Shown: positions 6,684 through 14,595 of the stretch, piece after piece
Layout of the letters: each line of letters begins with the position of its first letter
How positions within the stretch are numbered: position 1 is the stretch's first letter
NCBI GenBank assembly: GCA_021733665.1
Contig: JAHREI010000004.1
Coordinates: 310,001 to 374,000 of the forward strand
Reading direction: 5' to 3'
Origin: Bacillus subtilis
GTDB taxonomy: Bacteria > Pseudomonadota > Alphaproteobacteria > Rhizobiales > Rhizobiaceae
Length of the DNA stretch: 64,000 nucleotides
Program-made: the position numbers and the translations under genes
Notes under the pieces: model-generated
Databases searched by the model: none
What the model saw: the letters and a program-made list of their open reading frames with translations, nothing else
Told to the model about the DNA's origin: nothing

Positions 6684-7865
6684 TTATGTCTTGAATTCAT
6701 TGGCGCGGTGATGAGCTAAAAACATTTTATTTCCTTCGCTTAAGCTCTTAATTTTAGCGTTTTTGTTAAGGGCGAGAGCTGTAATCGTTTCGTTGCTCAA
6801 TTTGGGTGAGAGCAAGAGTGACCCGTCATCATTGAAGGAAATCAATCCTTTATCGAATAAGCAGTCAATGTGGACAACTAAAAGCAGCCCATTGTCAGGG
6901 TTATGCCGCTCCAACGGGGTGCTTTTAGACCACGGTTTTATATGCGAAGCTCTGAGTATTTCGGGCATTTCGATATGGGTTAAGGCGCATTTTTTATCCC
7001 ACATCCTTAGTAAATCATTGCGGAATTTTGTTTGCCCTAACCGTTGAGCCCTGGTTGCCTCTGTCTCAGTTACTGGATCTATATCCATGCCGGACGCTTT
7101 GAGCGCAGTGGGGCTGGCTAGTTTCTCAATAAACCGTTCTATGGCTTCCTGTGATGTAAAGGCAAAGTCTAATCCATGATGGATAGAAGATTGGCCTTCA
7201 TTCAATCTCTTCGGAAAGCCTGTCATGTTTGAATTGTGGTAATAATGATCATCCAGAAGAGGGCGATGGACACCTGCAATATTGATCAAATCATCATAAG
7301 AGCTGACATCATTGTGGTTGATCACAAGAGGCATATTGTCATTCTTTTTGATGTAAAATTTTATCTGTTCGCGTTCTGCAGAATATAGTTTTTTGCTTTT
7401 GTTGCCTATCGTAAAGCCGTGCTTTTTTAGGCTCTCAAGAATATTGGATACTGATACCGTCGATGGCTGTTTATTAACGATTTTCCAAACAATTTTTACT
7501 GGTTGATTGCCGCTAACAGATTTTGCCACGGCTAACCCTTTGTAGGTAAATGGCGATCTATCCGTTACACGATCGAAAATATGAACAGGGTATTGCCCTC
7601 CAAACATTGAGATTATGTGAGGTTGAGTAATATTGGTCGTGTTGTTTCCGTGCCAAATGAGGTCGCCGTCAATCCACTCATTGTTATAGTTGTGTCCTGT
7701 CCGGCCGGACGACTGAATGTTTGCAAATATGAAAAACTCATCGTTAACTTTGGGATGTCCGGTAAACCAAGCGCCCCCTGAGTTTTTATCTTGTCCAATA
7801 ATCTCACTGATTTCATCTCTGGTATATTTTTGACCAGTAGTGAAGGCAGGTTGCTTCTCGGACAA
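6684..7865 (-). CDS. HNH endonuclease with N-terminal DUF3427-like module (McrA/type IV-like)
   Basis: This is a probable DNA-cutting defence enzyme. Residues from about 280 onward form an HNH_2 domain: a Cys-containing strand (CALTHI), SHIKPW, and DNGLLLVVHIDCLFDKGLISF, carrying the His, Asn and Asp of the beta-beta-alpha metal site. The N-terminal third (TRDEISEIIG, a conserved FFIF strand, W-DGDLIWHG, then IFDR-PFTYKGL and a VKIVWKI end) resembles the DUF3427 module found in other restriction-type proteins, which may read modified or particular DNA; this match is from memory. The middle region is unassigned. No ATG start exists. TTG at 7865 has AAGGA seven bases upstream and is preferred over TTG at 7883. 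It converges on the restriction gene and is probably part of the same cassette. Confidence 0.75.
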   Translation of the reverse strand: MSEKQPAFTTGQKYTRDEISEIIGQDKNSGGAWFTGHPKVNDEFFIFANIQSSGRTGHNYNNEWIDGDLIWHGNNTTNITQPHIISMFGGQYPVHIFDRVTDRSPFTYKGLAVAKSVSGNQPVKIVWKIVNKQPSTVSVSNILESLKKHGFTIGNKSKKLYSAEREQIKFYIKKNDNMPLVINHNDVSSYDDLINIAGVHRPLLDDHYYHNSNMTGFPKRLNEGQSSIHHGLDFAFTSQEAIERFIEKLASPTALKASGMDIDPVTETEATRAQRLGQTKFRNDLLRMWDKKCALTHIEMPEILRASHIKPWSKSTPLERHNPDNGLLLVVHIDCLFDKGLISFNDDGSLLLSPKLSNETITALALNKNAKIKSLSEGNKMFLAHHRANEFKT

Positions 7866-8130
7866 TGTATGTTCCTTATCCAAATAAAAGCCAAAAGGGC
7901 CTTAAAGAATCGTATGGTGTATGGAGAAGCATTTGCCCGCGGCTAGTGGAATTTCAAGCCTAATTATATTTGCAAGTGGCTTCAATGAGAGTAGCTGAAG
8001 GGAGCAATGTCTCTAGATTTTAACGCAACTTTACGCAGTCGACGTTCATTGGAGAAGCCAATAACTGTAAACTAGATGTAAACTACAGCGGTTCGTTCTA
8101 ATGGGAAAATCACTAAGCTATTGAAAAGCT
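7866..8130. other. Island-to-tRNA junction, no gene
   Basis: No protein gene is seen. The stretch separates the HNH nuclease from the tRNA-Lys 3' end. It contains the tandem nonamer repeat listed separately and would hold an attachment-site core if the island used this tRNA. Confidence 0.4.
8066..8085. repeat. Tandem 9-bp direct repeat beside tRNA-Lys
   Basis: TGTAAACTA occurs twice, 11 bases apart (8066-8074 and 8077-8085), 46 bases from the tRNA 3' end. One helical turn spacing suits two protomers of a DNA-binding protein, for example arm-type recombinase sites or a repressor site. The assignment is tentative. Confidence 0.4.
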
Positions 8131-8206
<76 letters not shown>

Positions 8207-8240
8207 ACTTTTCTGAATTGTTATTCAGTAAGTGAGCGGT

Positions 8241-8269
8241 TCTATAAAGTGGTGCTGTAGCTCTGTCTA
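8241..8269 (-). promoter_or_regulatory. Probable promoter of tRNA-Lys
   Basis: On the minus strand, TAGACA and TATAGA are separated by 17 bases, with the -10 ending 35 bases before the tRNA 5' end. This fits the rhizobial sigma-70 consensus (CTTGAC-N17-CTATAT). Confidence 0.5.
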
Positions 8270-8728
8270 GTCATGAAATTATTTTTTTACAAAAAATATG
8301 AATTCGGTTGATTGGTATTTGTTAAATTTATGAGCCAATCGCCGGTTTATGCTGTGTTTTTCCTGCTCTTAGAAATTTCATGATGCTGCTGATTTGTCCA
8401 GCACTGCAGGGGGTATAATCTTGATGTGTGATAATCAACTGCACATATATCTTGCATTATGGCTATACGGGTATATCAGACTGGATAAAGAGTGCGCTGT
8501 GGATCTGATTATTAATAATATAAGCGGTATAAGCAGACGATATGTGTGATGCGGGATGTTTTGTCATCAGAGTTTTATCTTTGCGCCATAATTCGGCGCG
8601 GAAAAAGTGACATAGCGTCTGCAGCGATATTGGTTAAGTAGTCTGTTAGGCAGTCTTAATCTTTTAAGAAATTGATGGCGAAGCACGCTTGAGAGCAATC
8701 TTTGTGCTTTGCATGATCTGAGGGTTCA
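8270..8728. other. Intergenic region upstream of dedA-like gene
   Basis: About 460 bases without a convincing gene. It is AT-rich near 8290-8350 and mixed afterwards. Short open frames here lack ribosome sites. It presumably contains the promoter of the DedA gene. No riboswitch or clear hairpin is recognised. Confidence 0.3.
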
Positions 8729-9406
8729 ATGGACGGTTTTATCGGTGATCTCGGACAGTTTATTTCGGCTAATCAGGCATGGGCCGGACCGATTGTCGGA
8801 TTGATAGCTTTCGGTGAATCGCTGGCTGTCGTCGGTATGCTGATTCCTGCAACACCAATTATGCTGGCAATCGGCGGTTTGGTCGGGGCTGGCATTATTG
8901 ATCCTATACCTGTGATGATCGGTGCCGTTATCGGTGCTGTTATCGGCGATATTATCTCTTATTTCCTTGGCTGGTGGCTCGGTCGCCGTGTGATTCATCA
9001 ATGGCCGCTCAATAAATATCGTTCACATATTGCGCAGGCGCGTCTGCTGTTCCGTAAATATGGTTTTGCTGCGGTGTTTTTTGGCCGTTTCTTCGGCCCT
9101 GTTCGTTGTACCGTGCCGCTGGTTGCGGGCATGATGTCCATGGATCAGAAGCGTTTTCAAACAGCTAATATTACCTCTGCGCTTGTTTGGGCGCCGGTCA
9201 TGATTTTGCCGGGCTGGCTTGCCGGTAAAGGGGCAGGGATCTTCGCTCGTCTTGACGGCAGTGACTGGGTTTGGATGGCGGTTGTCATGACGGTTGTTGC
9301 AACGCTTGCCAGTATTATCGGTGTCCGCTTTATGCGTGCTCGTCCGAAACATGAGCGCAAACGTGGCGTGAAGAAGAATAAAGTTTCTGCCACTCCTGCG
9401 GAATAA
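8729..9406 (+). CDS. DedA family membrane protein
   Basis: DedA proteins are inner-membrane proteins thought to move lipids between leaflets (undecaprenyl phosphate or phosphatidylethanolamine), and their loss disturbs envelope and membrane potential. This one has 225 residues, which is usual. Features are an early FGESLAVVGMLIPATPIML helix, the re-entrant acidic region GDIISYFLGWWLGRR, the family signature FRKYGFAAVFFGRFFGPVRCTVPLVAGM with essential arginines, and two C-terminal helices. The tail is strongly basic (KHERKRGVKKNK). GAGGG lies 5-10 bases before the ATG. It stands alone; the palindromic repeat downstream may end its transcript. Confidence 0.9.
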   Translation: MDGFIGDLGQFISANQAWAGPIVGLIAFGESLAVVGMLIPATPIMLAIGGLVGAGIIDPIPVMIGAVIGAVIGDIISYFLGWWLGRRVIHQWPLNKYRSHIAQARLLFRKYGFAAVFFGRFFGPVRCTVPLVAGMMSMDQKRFQTANITSALVWAPVMILPGWLAGKGAGIFARLDGSDWVWMAVVMTVVATLASIIGVRFMRARPKHERKRGVKKNKVSATPAE

Positions 9407-9586
9407 GTTTCATTTGGTGTAAATGAACCGAGAAAAATGCAAAAACGGGCGGCGAGTGCTTTGTTTATGCTGCCCATTTGCCTTTCAAACGTGAAATATT
9501 GATCAGAATAGCTTGATTGGGCTTGCATTTGTAATCATTATAAATGCAATTTATCAGGCATCAGTTTTAGTATGCTCTGAGATGAA

Positions 9587-9702
9587 GATACAGCATAAGA
9601 ACATAATTCCATAAACTTGGATCAGTTTAAGGTAAAATTATGCTCTGCTTTTAAGGTGTTACAGCGCCCTTTGTGTGCCAAGTCTGGCACACGGCGCTCT
9701 AA
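9587..9702. repeat. Intergenic palindromic element, copy 1
   Basis: The element has two parts. The first is a hairpin built from ACAGCATAA... and ...TTTAAGGTAAAATTATGCT. The second is a hairpin with GTGTGCCA-AGTC-TGGCACAC at its tip, ending in GGCGCTCTAA. The copy at 14429-14536 shares both parts. Its layout is that of the GAGCG...CGCTCTAA intergenic elements widely scattered in Rhizobiales genomes. This copy carries an extra eight or so bases in the first arm. It lies in a gap between genes and could act as a terminator or mRNA-stability element. Confidence 0.75.
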
Positions 9703-10279
9703 TGTTGTACAGAGAATTTTTAACCGCGCATTTGCGCCTAACAGGGGTCTTTAAACACTCTTATGCCGGAAGATACTTCTGACGATTCGTCTATTACGGA
9801 TTGTTGCCACACTCAGTCGGTAACAATCCGAAACAAGTTTACATTGCACGGTGATAACCGAGGGAACACGCCTTTGAGCAATCGGGCTGATGTTTCTCAA
9901 CTCGTGCAAAAATCCTGCTATATACCAAAGCTGCACCATATCACGTCTGTTTGGACGAAGATGTTTGCACGCCCGTTTTCTGCAAAGGAGACCGGCCAGC
10001 GGGATAAAATCCTCCTGTTTTTCAAAGTGTTTTTTGCAAGCCCGCTTGGGATTCTGAAAAAGGATCAGCGAAACGGGCTATCTGGCTTTGTAATGCCAGC
10101 ACTCAAACACTCTGCAACGAAGCATTTCCGGCACTTTGATTTCAAAAGTGACTGTGGTGCGGGGCTGAAACGGTTTTTTATGATCGCTTTTCGTTCCGAA
10201 CCAATGCTTGCGCGCTTGTTCGGCATGGAGCTGGCATACAAGCGCATCCCGCAACAGAAATTCTAGGAAACGACAACCC
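9703..10279. other. Long region upstream of the TerC-like gene, including an uncertain 167-codon open frame
   Basis: A plus-strand frame runs without a stop from an ATG at 9763 to 10266, ending 13 bases before the TerC-type gene. The predicted product is rich in Cys, His, Arg and Phe, has no signal peptide or recognisable domain, and its ATG lacks a ribosome site, so coding is doubtful. TerC genes in many bacteria follow a manganese (yybP-ykoY) riboswitch, so a structured leader would make sense, but I cannot find that motif's conserved bases. The region also contains an inverted repeat GGATTGTTGCC / GGTAACAATCC (9799-9828), a strong hairpin that may be regulatory. Confidence 0.3.
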
Positions 10280-11839
10280 ATGGAATGGATTGCCGATCCC
10301 AATGCCTGGATAGGCTTGGTTACTCTGATTGTTCTTGAGATTGTTCTTGGTATCGACAATCTCGTATTTATTTCTATTCTTGCAGGCAAATTGCCGCCGA
10401 GCCAGCGTAATAAAGCACGCCTGCTTGGTCTTTCGCTTGCGCTTTTGATGCGTCTTGGTTTGCTGGCCTCGATCTCGTGGATCGTAACACTCACCAAACC
10501 TCTGTTTACCGTTTTCTCTTTCGATTTTTCCGGCCGCGATATTATTATGATCGTCGGTGGTGTGTTTCTGCTTGCCAAGGGCACGATGGAGCTGCACGAG
10601 CGTCTTGAAGGTAAGGGTGCCATAAAAGAGGGCAATCCGGTTCATGCCGTATTCTGGCAGGTAATTGCTCAGATCGTTGTGCTGGATGCGGTGTTCTCGC
10701 TCGATAGTGTGATTACAGCTGTTGGTATGGTGCAGCATTTGCCGGTTATGATGATTGCCGTGGTTGTTGCCATGGGCGTTATGATGCTGGCTTCCAAGCC
10801 GTTGATGTCATTCGTTGAGAAGCATCCGACAGTTGTTATCCTCTGTCTCGGCTTCCTGATGATGATCGGTTTTAGCCTTGTGATTGAAGGCTTCGGTTAT
10901 CATGTGCCTAAGGGCTACCTCTATGCTGCTATCGGCTTCTCGATCCTGATCGAGGCTGCTAACCAGATTGGCCGTCACAATCGTGAAAAACGTGTGACAA
11001 CCAATGATCTGCGTGAGCGCACAGCCGGTGCTGTTCTGCGTCTTCTCGGTGGCGGCCGTGGCAGCGATGCTGCCTTGTCGGAAACCGTTGATATGATTGC
11101 CGAACATACAGCCGCTGCGGATGTATTCCGTCCCGAAGAAAAAGAAATGATCCGTGGTGTGCTGGATCTGGCTGATCGTCCGGTACGCTCAATCATGACC
11201 CCGCGTAACGAAGTGGAATGGCTGGATCTCGATGCGAGTGAGGAAGAGTTGCGTAATGAACTACGTCAGTTTGCTCATTCCCGCGTTATTCTTGCCCGTG
11301 GTCAGGTGGATGAATTTGTAGGCGTCGCGCTGACAAAGGATCTGCTGCTCTATCTGGCGGATTCCAAGCCGATTGACTGGCAGGGAGCTATGAAACAGCC
11401 GCTTGTGGTTCATGAGCACAGTAATGTGTTGCGGGTCATGGAACAGCTGCGTGGTTCTCCGGTGCAGATGGCTGTTATCGTTGACGAACATGGTTCGTTT
11501 GAAGGTGTGGCAACGCCGACAGATATTCTTGAAGCAATTGCCGGTGAGTTCCCTGATGAGGATGGCGACACGCCAAGCGTTGAAACCCTTGAAGATGGTG
11601 TCTGGATCGTTGACGGCTTCACGGATATTCGTCGTCTGAGCGGTGTTTTGGATACCGATCTGGTAGACGAGGATGACCGCTATACGACATTGGCGGGCTA
11701 TGTTCTCTGGCATCTCGGCCATATCCCGACAGGTGGTGAGAAGTTCACGGCAAATGGTTTCGAATTCGAAGTTCTGACCATGGAACGCCGGAATATTGCC
11801 AAAGTTAAAATTACGGCTGTACCTGCTTACGATATTTAA
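10280..11839 (+). CDS. TerC family membrane protein fused to CBS and CorC/HlyC domains
   Basis: This is a probable metal-ion (likely manganese) exporter or membrane-stress protein of 519 residues. The N-terminal TerC domain (residues 1-235) has seven or so membrane helices with acidic motifs LGIDNLVF and [11 protein letters not shown] cytoplasmic part follows: a pair of CBS domains (about 300-420; [35 protein letters not shown]) that usually bind nucleotides, and a C-terminal CorC/HlyC transporter-associated domain (about 430-515). This is the layout of E. coli YoaE/YegH. The ATG at 10280 with AGGAAA upstream is chosen; the longer frame from 10208 adds a low-complexity extension. A terminator follows at 11977. 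Confidence 0.9.
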   Translation: MEWIADPNAWIGLVTLIVLEIVLGIDNLVFISILAGKLPPSQRNKARLLGLSLALLMRLGLLASISWIVTLTKPLFTVFSFDFSGRDIIMIVGGVFLLAKGTMELHERLEGKGAIKEGNPVHAVFWQVIAQIVVLDAVFSLDSVITAVGMVQHLPVMMIAVVVAMGVMMLASKPLMSFVEKHPTVVILCLGFLMMIGFSLVIEGFGYHVPKGYLYAAIGFSILIEAANQIGRHNREKRVTTNDLRERTAGAVLRLLGGGRGSDAALSETVDMIAEHTAAADVFRPEEKEMIRGVLDLADRPVRSIMTPRNEVEWLDLDASEEELRNELRQFAHSRVILARGQVDEFVGVALTKDLLLYLADSKPIDWQGAMKQPLVVHEHSNVLRVMEQLRGSPVQMAVIVDEHGSFEGVATPTDILEAIAGEFPDEDGDTPSVETLEDGVWIVDGFTDIRRLSGVLDTDLVDEDDRYTTLAGYVLWHLGHIPTGGEKFTANGFEFEVLTMERRNIAKVKITAVPAYDI

Positions 11840-11858
11840 AACCTGCCGTATTCTGCTT

Positions 11859-11900
11859 TAGAGCGGTTTACGTTTAGATTGGATCATGGTGCTCGCTCTA
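11859..11900. repeat. Short intergenic palindromic element (GAGCG type)
   Basis: The block starts TAGAGCGGTTTACGTTTAGA and ends CGCTCTA, its ends being inverted repeats. Similar GAGCGGTTTACGTTT elements recur between genes in Brucella and related genomes, as I recall. It lies just after the TerC-type stop codon. Confidence 0.55.
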
Positions 11901-11976
11901 GTTTTTTAGTTTGTCGCATTATTACGACGTCAAGTTGCCTGTAAAATGCTCTGGCAGAATGTTCAACAAATGAAGA

Positions 11977-12004
11977 AACCGCGCTGCTATTAGCGCGGTT
12001 TTTT
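11977..12004 (+). terminator. Rho-independent terminator after the TerC-type gene
   Basis: The stem AACCGCGCT / AGCGCGGTT is followed by six T in total. It makes the minus-strand open frame across it (11884-12150) unlikely to be a gene. Confidence 0.8.
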
Positions 12005-12227
12005 GTTTTATGCGCTGTATTGTTCACTAATTCGTACCGCAATGTTTCATAAAAGAATGAACATGAGCACTTGCAGTTCATACAAAACGCTTTAAGTACA
12101 AAGGCGAATTGGCAGCTATCTATCCGTCTGCCTGCTTTTCTTTTGCTCATATTGACGGGAAATAATTCCGGGCCTGCGGGAGCAGGGCAGAATGTTTTCG
12201 TGTCCAGATTATATAAGGATCAGCCTT

Positions 12228-12797
12228 ATGGCTCCTAAGCTGTTTACAATCGTCACCAGCACCCGTCCTGGCCGCAAAGGCCCGATTATGGCGCAGTGGT
12301 TCCATGACTATGCAACCGCACATGGCGGTTTTGAAAATGAAATCGTAGATCTCGCTGAAATGGGTTTGCCGTTCTTCAACGAGCCTAACCATCCGCGTAT
12401 GCAGAAATATGAACATGAGCACACCAAGAAATGGAGTGCAAAGATTAAAGAAGCAGATGCGTTTGTTTTCATGATGCCGGAATATAACAGCTTCCCACCG
12501 GCAGAATTTACCAATGCGCTCGACTATCTGTTCTATGAATGGAACTACAAGCCTGCTGCTATTTTCAGCTATGGCGGCGTTTCTGCCGGTACCCGTTCCG
12601 CACAGATTGCTCGCCTGCATCTGGCATCCATGCGCATGACACCGCTGCCGGAAGGCATTAATGTTCCTAATTTTGCAGCGCATATCAGCGATGAAGGTAA
12701 ATTCGTTGCCAATGAACTGATTGAAGCCAGCGCGAAAACTGTTCTCGATGAACTTAAAATCTGGAACGAAGGTCTTCAGGTTATCCGCAAAAAATAA
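12228..12797 (+). CDS. NADPH-dependent FMN reductase family protein (ChrR/SsuE-like)
   Basis: This 189-residue flavodoxin-like protein reduces FMN, quinones or other acceptors with NAD(P)H. The FMN-phosphate loop is near the N-terminus (TSTRPGRKGPIM) and the isoalloxazine-contacting motif is MPEYNSFPPAEFTNALDYL, followed by SYGGVSAGTRSA. The start is the ATG at 12228 with AAGGAT seven bases upstream; the ORF start at 12192 adds a non-conserved stretch. Family members protect against quinone or chromate stress, but the substrate here is unknown. It is a single-gene unit with a strong terminator. Confidence 0.88.
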   Translation: MAPKLFTIVTSTRPGRKGPIMAQWFHDYATAHGGFENEIVDLAEMGLPFFNEPNHPRMQKYEHEHTKKWSAKIKEADAFVFMMPEYNSFPPAEFTNALDYLFYEWNYKPAAIFSYGGVSAGTRSAQIARLHLASMRMTPLPEGINVPNFAAHISDEGKFVANELIEASAKTVLDELKIWNEGLQVIRKK

Positions 12798-12823
12798 GAT
12801 CATAGCTTATTGATGCCTATAGA

Positions 12824-12854
12824 AAAACCGCTGCAGTGATGCAGCGGTTTTCTT
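12824..12854 (+). terminator. Rho-independent terminator after the FMN reductase gene
   Basis: A perfect 12-bp stem AAAACCGCTGCA / TGCAGCGGTTTT with a GTGA loop, then CTTGTTTG. Confidence 0.8.
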
Positions 12855-12981
12855 GTTTGTAGTCTCAATACTTGCAGTTTTAAATCTCATAAATTTAATG
12901 GGATTATTGACAAATGCACCTGATTGGCAGAAATTAACGAAATATTAATTCTGTTTAACTGACGATACAGGAGTGTTATTC

Positions 12982-13155
12982 ATGCCTCTTTTTCAGTCTC
13001 TGAAGGGAATGATGAAACAACGCCGACAAGCGTTTGAGAAGTTCTGGCAGGAAATTTCTGCAGATGAGAAGACCATTGAACGACGCCGTCAAAACCGCCT
13101 TGCTCCGAACCAATCTGAGAAATTCGGCTGCTGGCGTCATCGCGGGATCTGGTAA
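12982..13155 (+). CDS. Hypothetical small basic protein
   Basis: This 57-residue protein is not recognised. GGAG lies eight bases before the ATG at 12982, better placed than the start at 12973. The product is amphipathic and very basic (MMKQRRQAFEKFW, IERRRQNRL) with an aromatic C-terminus (CWRHRGIW) and no signal peptide. It lies 250 bases upstream of cysP on the same strand, separated by AT-rich DNA that probably contains the cysP promoter, so a link to sulfate uptake is not implied. Confidence 0.5.
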   Translation: MPLFQSLKGMMKQRRQAFEKFWQEISADEKTIERRRQNRLAPNQSEKFGCWRHRGIW

Positions 13156-13403
13156 AATCTTCTGAAAATCCGGATTTTCGCCCCCGTTTCCGGAAATCAT
13201 ATTGCGCTTAACCCTTTGTTTCTAGCAAAATCTTGCTCATTCGTTTTTACTGCGATTATAGATTTCTGTTTTTGATTTGAAAATTAAATTATCTATTTAA
13301 ATCAATGATTTAATATTGATTTTAGCCGATCGTTGTCTGAGTATCGGAGCCATCAAGAGTTCCATCCCGTTTGCACTCAGCAAAGATTTAGCGCAGGTAT
13401 TTT

Positions 13404-14414
13404 ATGAAAAAGCTTCTGTTGACGGCCGGCCTCGCGCTCGGTTTCACACTTCCCTTGACTGCGGCACAAGCAGACGAGCCGAAAGAAATCCTCAACGTCT
13501 CCTATGACATTGCCCGCGAACTTTATGAGCAGATCAACACTGCTTTTATTCCGGTATGGAAAGAGAAAAGCGGCGAAACCATCGCAGTTAACCAGTCTCA
13601 TGCCGGATCTTCAAAACAGGCCCGTTCTATTCTGGAAGGGCTGGAAGCGGATGTTGTGACCTTCAATCAGGTGACGGATGTGCAGGTACTGCACGATAAA
13701 GGCAACCTGATCCCTGCGGACTGGCAGAGCCGTCTGCCGAACAATTCCTCACCTTATTATTCTCTGCCTGCTTTCCTCGTACGTGCAGGCAATCCGAAGC
13801 AGATCAAAAACTGGGACGATCTGGTGCGCGAAGACGTACAGGTGATTTTCCCGAACCCGAAAACCTCCGGTAATGCTCGCTATACCTATCTAGCGGCAAC
13901 CGCCTATGCGCGTGAAGCCTTTAACAAGGATGATGCCAAGGTTCGCGATTTCATCACTAAGCTGTTCAAAAATGTTCCGGTGTTTGATACCGGTGGACGC
14001 GGTGCGACCACCACTTTCACCGAGCGCGGCATTGGCGATGTTCTGGTGACATTTGAAGCTGAAGTGTTGGGTACTCAGAAGCTGCTTGGCAAAGACAAAT
14101 ATGAAGTCGTCGTACCGCCAATCAGTCTGCTGTCCGAGTTTCCGGTGACAATCGTTGATAAGGTTGTCGATAAGCGCGGCTCGCGTAAAATCGCTCAGGC
14201 CTATCTCGATTTCCTCTATGCAGCACAGGGGCAGGAAATTCTCGCCAGCAACTTCAACCGTGTGCATGACGCTGCAACCATTGAAAAGCACAAAGCCAAT
14301 TTCCCTGAGGTGAAACTGGTACGTGTGGAAGATGAATTTGGCGGCTGGGCAAATGTCACCAAAGAGCATTTCGCTGAAGGCGGTATTCTCGATCAGCTGT
14401 TCACGGGCAAATAA
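13404..14414 (+). CDS. cysP: Sulfate/thiosulfate ABC transporter periplasmic binding protein
   Basis: It captures sulfate (or thiosulfate) in the periplasm for the CysTW permease. It has 336 residues, a signal peptide with cleavage after AQA (residue 23), and the family pattern: LNVSYDIARELYEQ, NQSHAGSSKQARSI (oxyanion-binding loop), DVVTFNQVTDVQVL, NPKTSGNARYTYLAA and a conserved TTTFTERGIGDVLVTFEAE. Whether it is Sbp (sulfate) or CysP (thiosulfate) cannot be decided; cysP is used for its place before cysTW. A palindromic repeat lies between it and the permease genes, which may keep its transcript more abundant than theirs. Confidence 0.9.
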   Translation: MKKLLLTAGLALGFTLPLTAAQADEPKEILNVSYDIARELYEQINTAFIPVWKEKSGETIAVNQSHAGSSKQARSILEGLEADVVTFNQVTDVQVLHDKGNLIPADWQSRLPNNSSPYYSLPAFLVRAGNPKQIKNWDDLVREDVQVIFPNPKTSGNARYTYLAATAYAREAFNKDDAKVRDFITKLFKNVPVFDTGGRGATTTFTERGIGDVLVTFEAEVLGTQKLLGKDKYEVVVPPISLLSEFPVTIVDKVVDKRGSRKIAQAYLDFLYAAQGQEILASNFNRVHDAATIEKHKANFPEVKLVRVEDEFGGWANVTKEHFAEGGILDQLFTGK

Positions 14415-14428
14415 CGTGACTTGAAAAT

Positions 14429-14536
14429 GATACAGCATAATTCCTTAATCTTGAATCAATTTAAGGTAAAATTATGCTGTAAATATAAAGTGTTAGAGCG
14501 ACCTTTATGCGCCCAAGAGGGCGCACGGCGCTCTAA
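14429..14536. repeat. Intergenic palindromic element, copy 2
   Basis: Same element as at 9587: ACAGCATAATTCCTTAA...TTTAAGGTAAAATTATGCTGT, then TTAGAGCG...TGCGCCC-AAGA-GGGCGCA...GCGCTCTAA. The tip stem differs in sequence from copy 1 but is still fully paired, so pairing has been kept while bases changed. It sits inside the cys operon between the binding-protein and permease genes. Confidence 0.8.
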
Positions 14537-14595
14537 CCGGTGCGTCCTCAAAGACGCGCCGGTTTTTCCCGTATCCCATACAGAGCAGTCCGGTT

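Larger units (their letters stand above)
1..8130. mobile_element. Prophage-derived / defence genomic island (right part)
   Basis: This stretch carries phage lysis genes (endolysin, spanins, holin-like), degraded lysis-type remnants, orphan small ORFs, a lone GntR regulator and a restriction-modification plus HNH nuclease cassette. It stops at the 3' end of a tRNA-Lys gene, after which ordinary housekeeping genes begin. tRNA 3' ends are frequent phage attachment sites, so a prophage or island inserted here is likely. The left end lies outside the window, and no integrase and no second copy of the tRNA 3' end is visible, so the boundaries are inferred. The cold-shock and CsbD genes could be host genes or passengers. 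Confidence 0.5.

Noticed and set aside
9703-10279. yybP-ykoY manganese riboswitch before the TerC-type gene
   Set aside because: Expected from biology, but none of the conserved bases of that motif could be aligned by eye.
11884-12150. Minus-strand 88-codon open frame
   Set aside because: It overlaps a rho-independent terminator and the end of a palindromic repeat, has no ribosome site and a composition unlike proteins.
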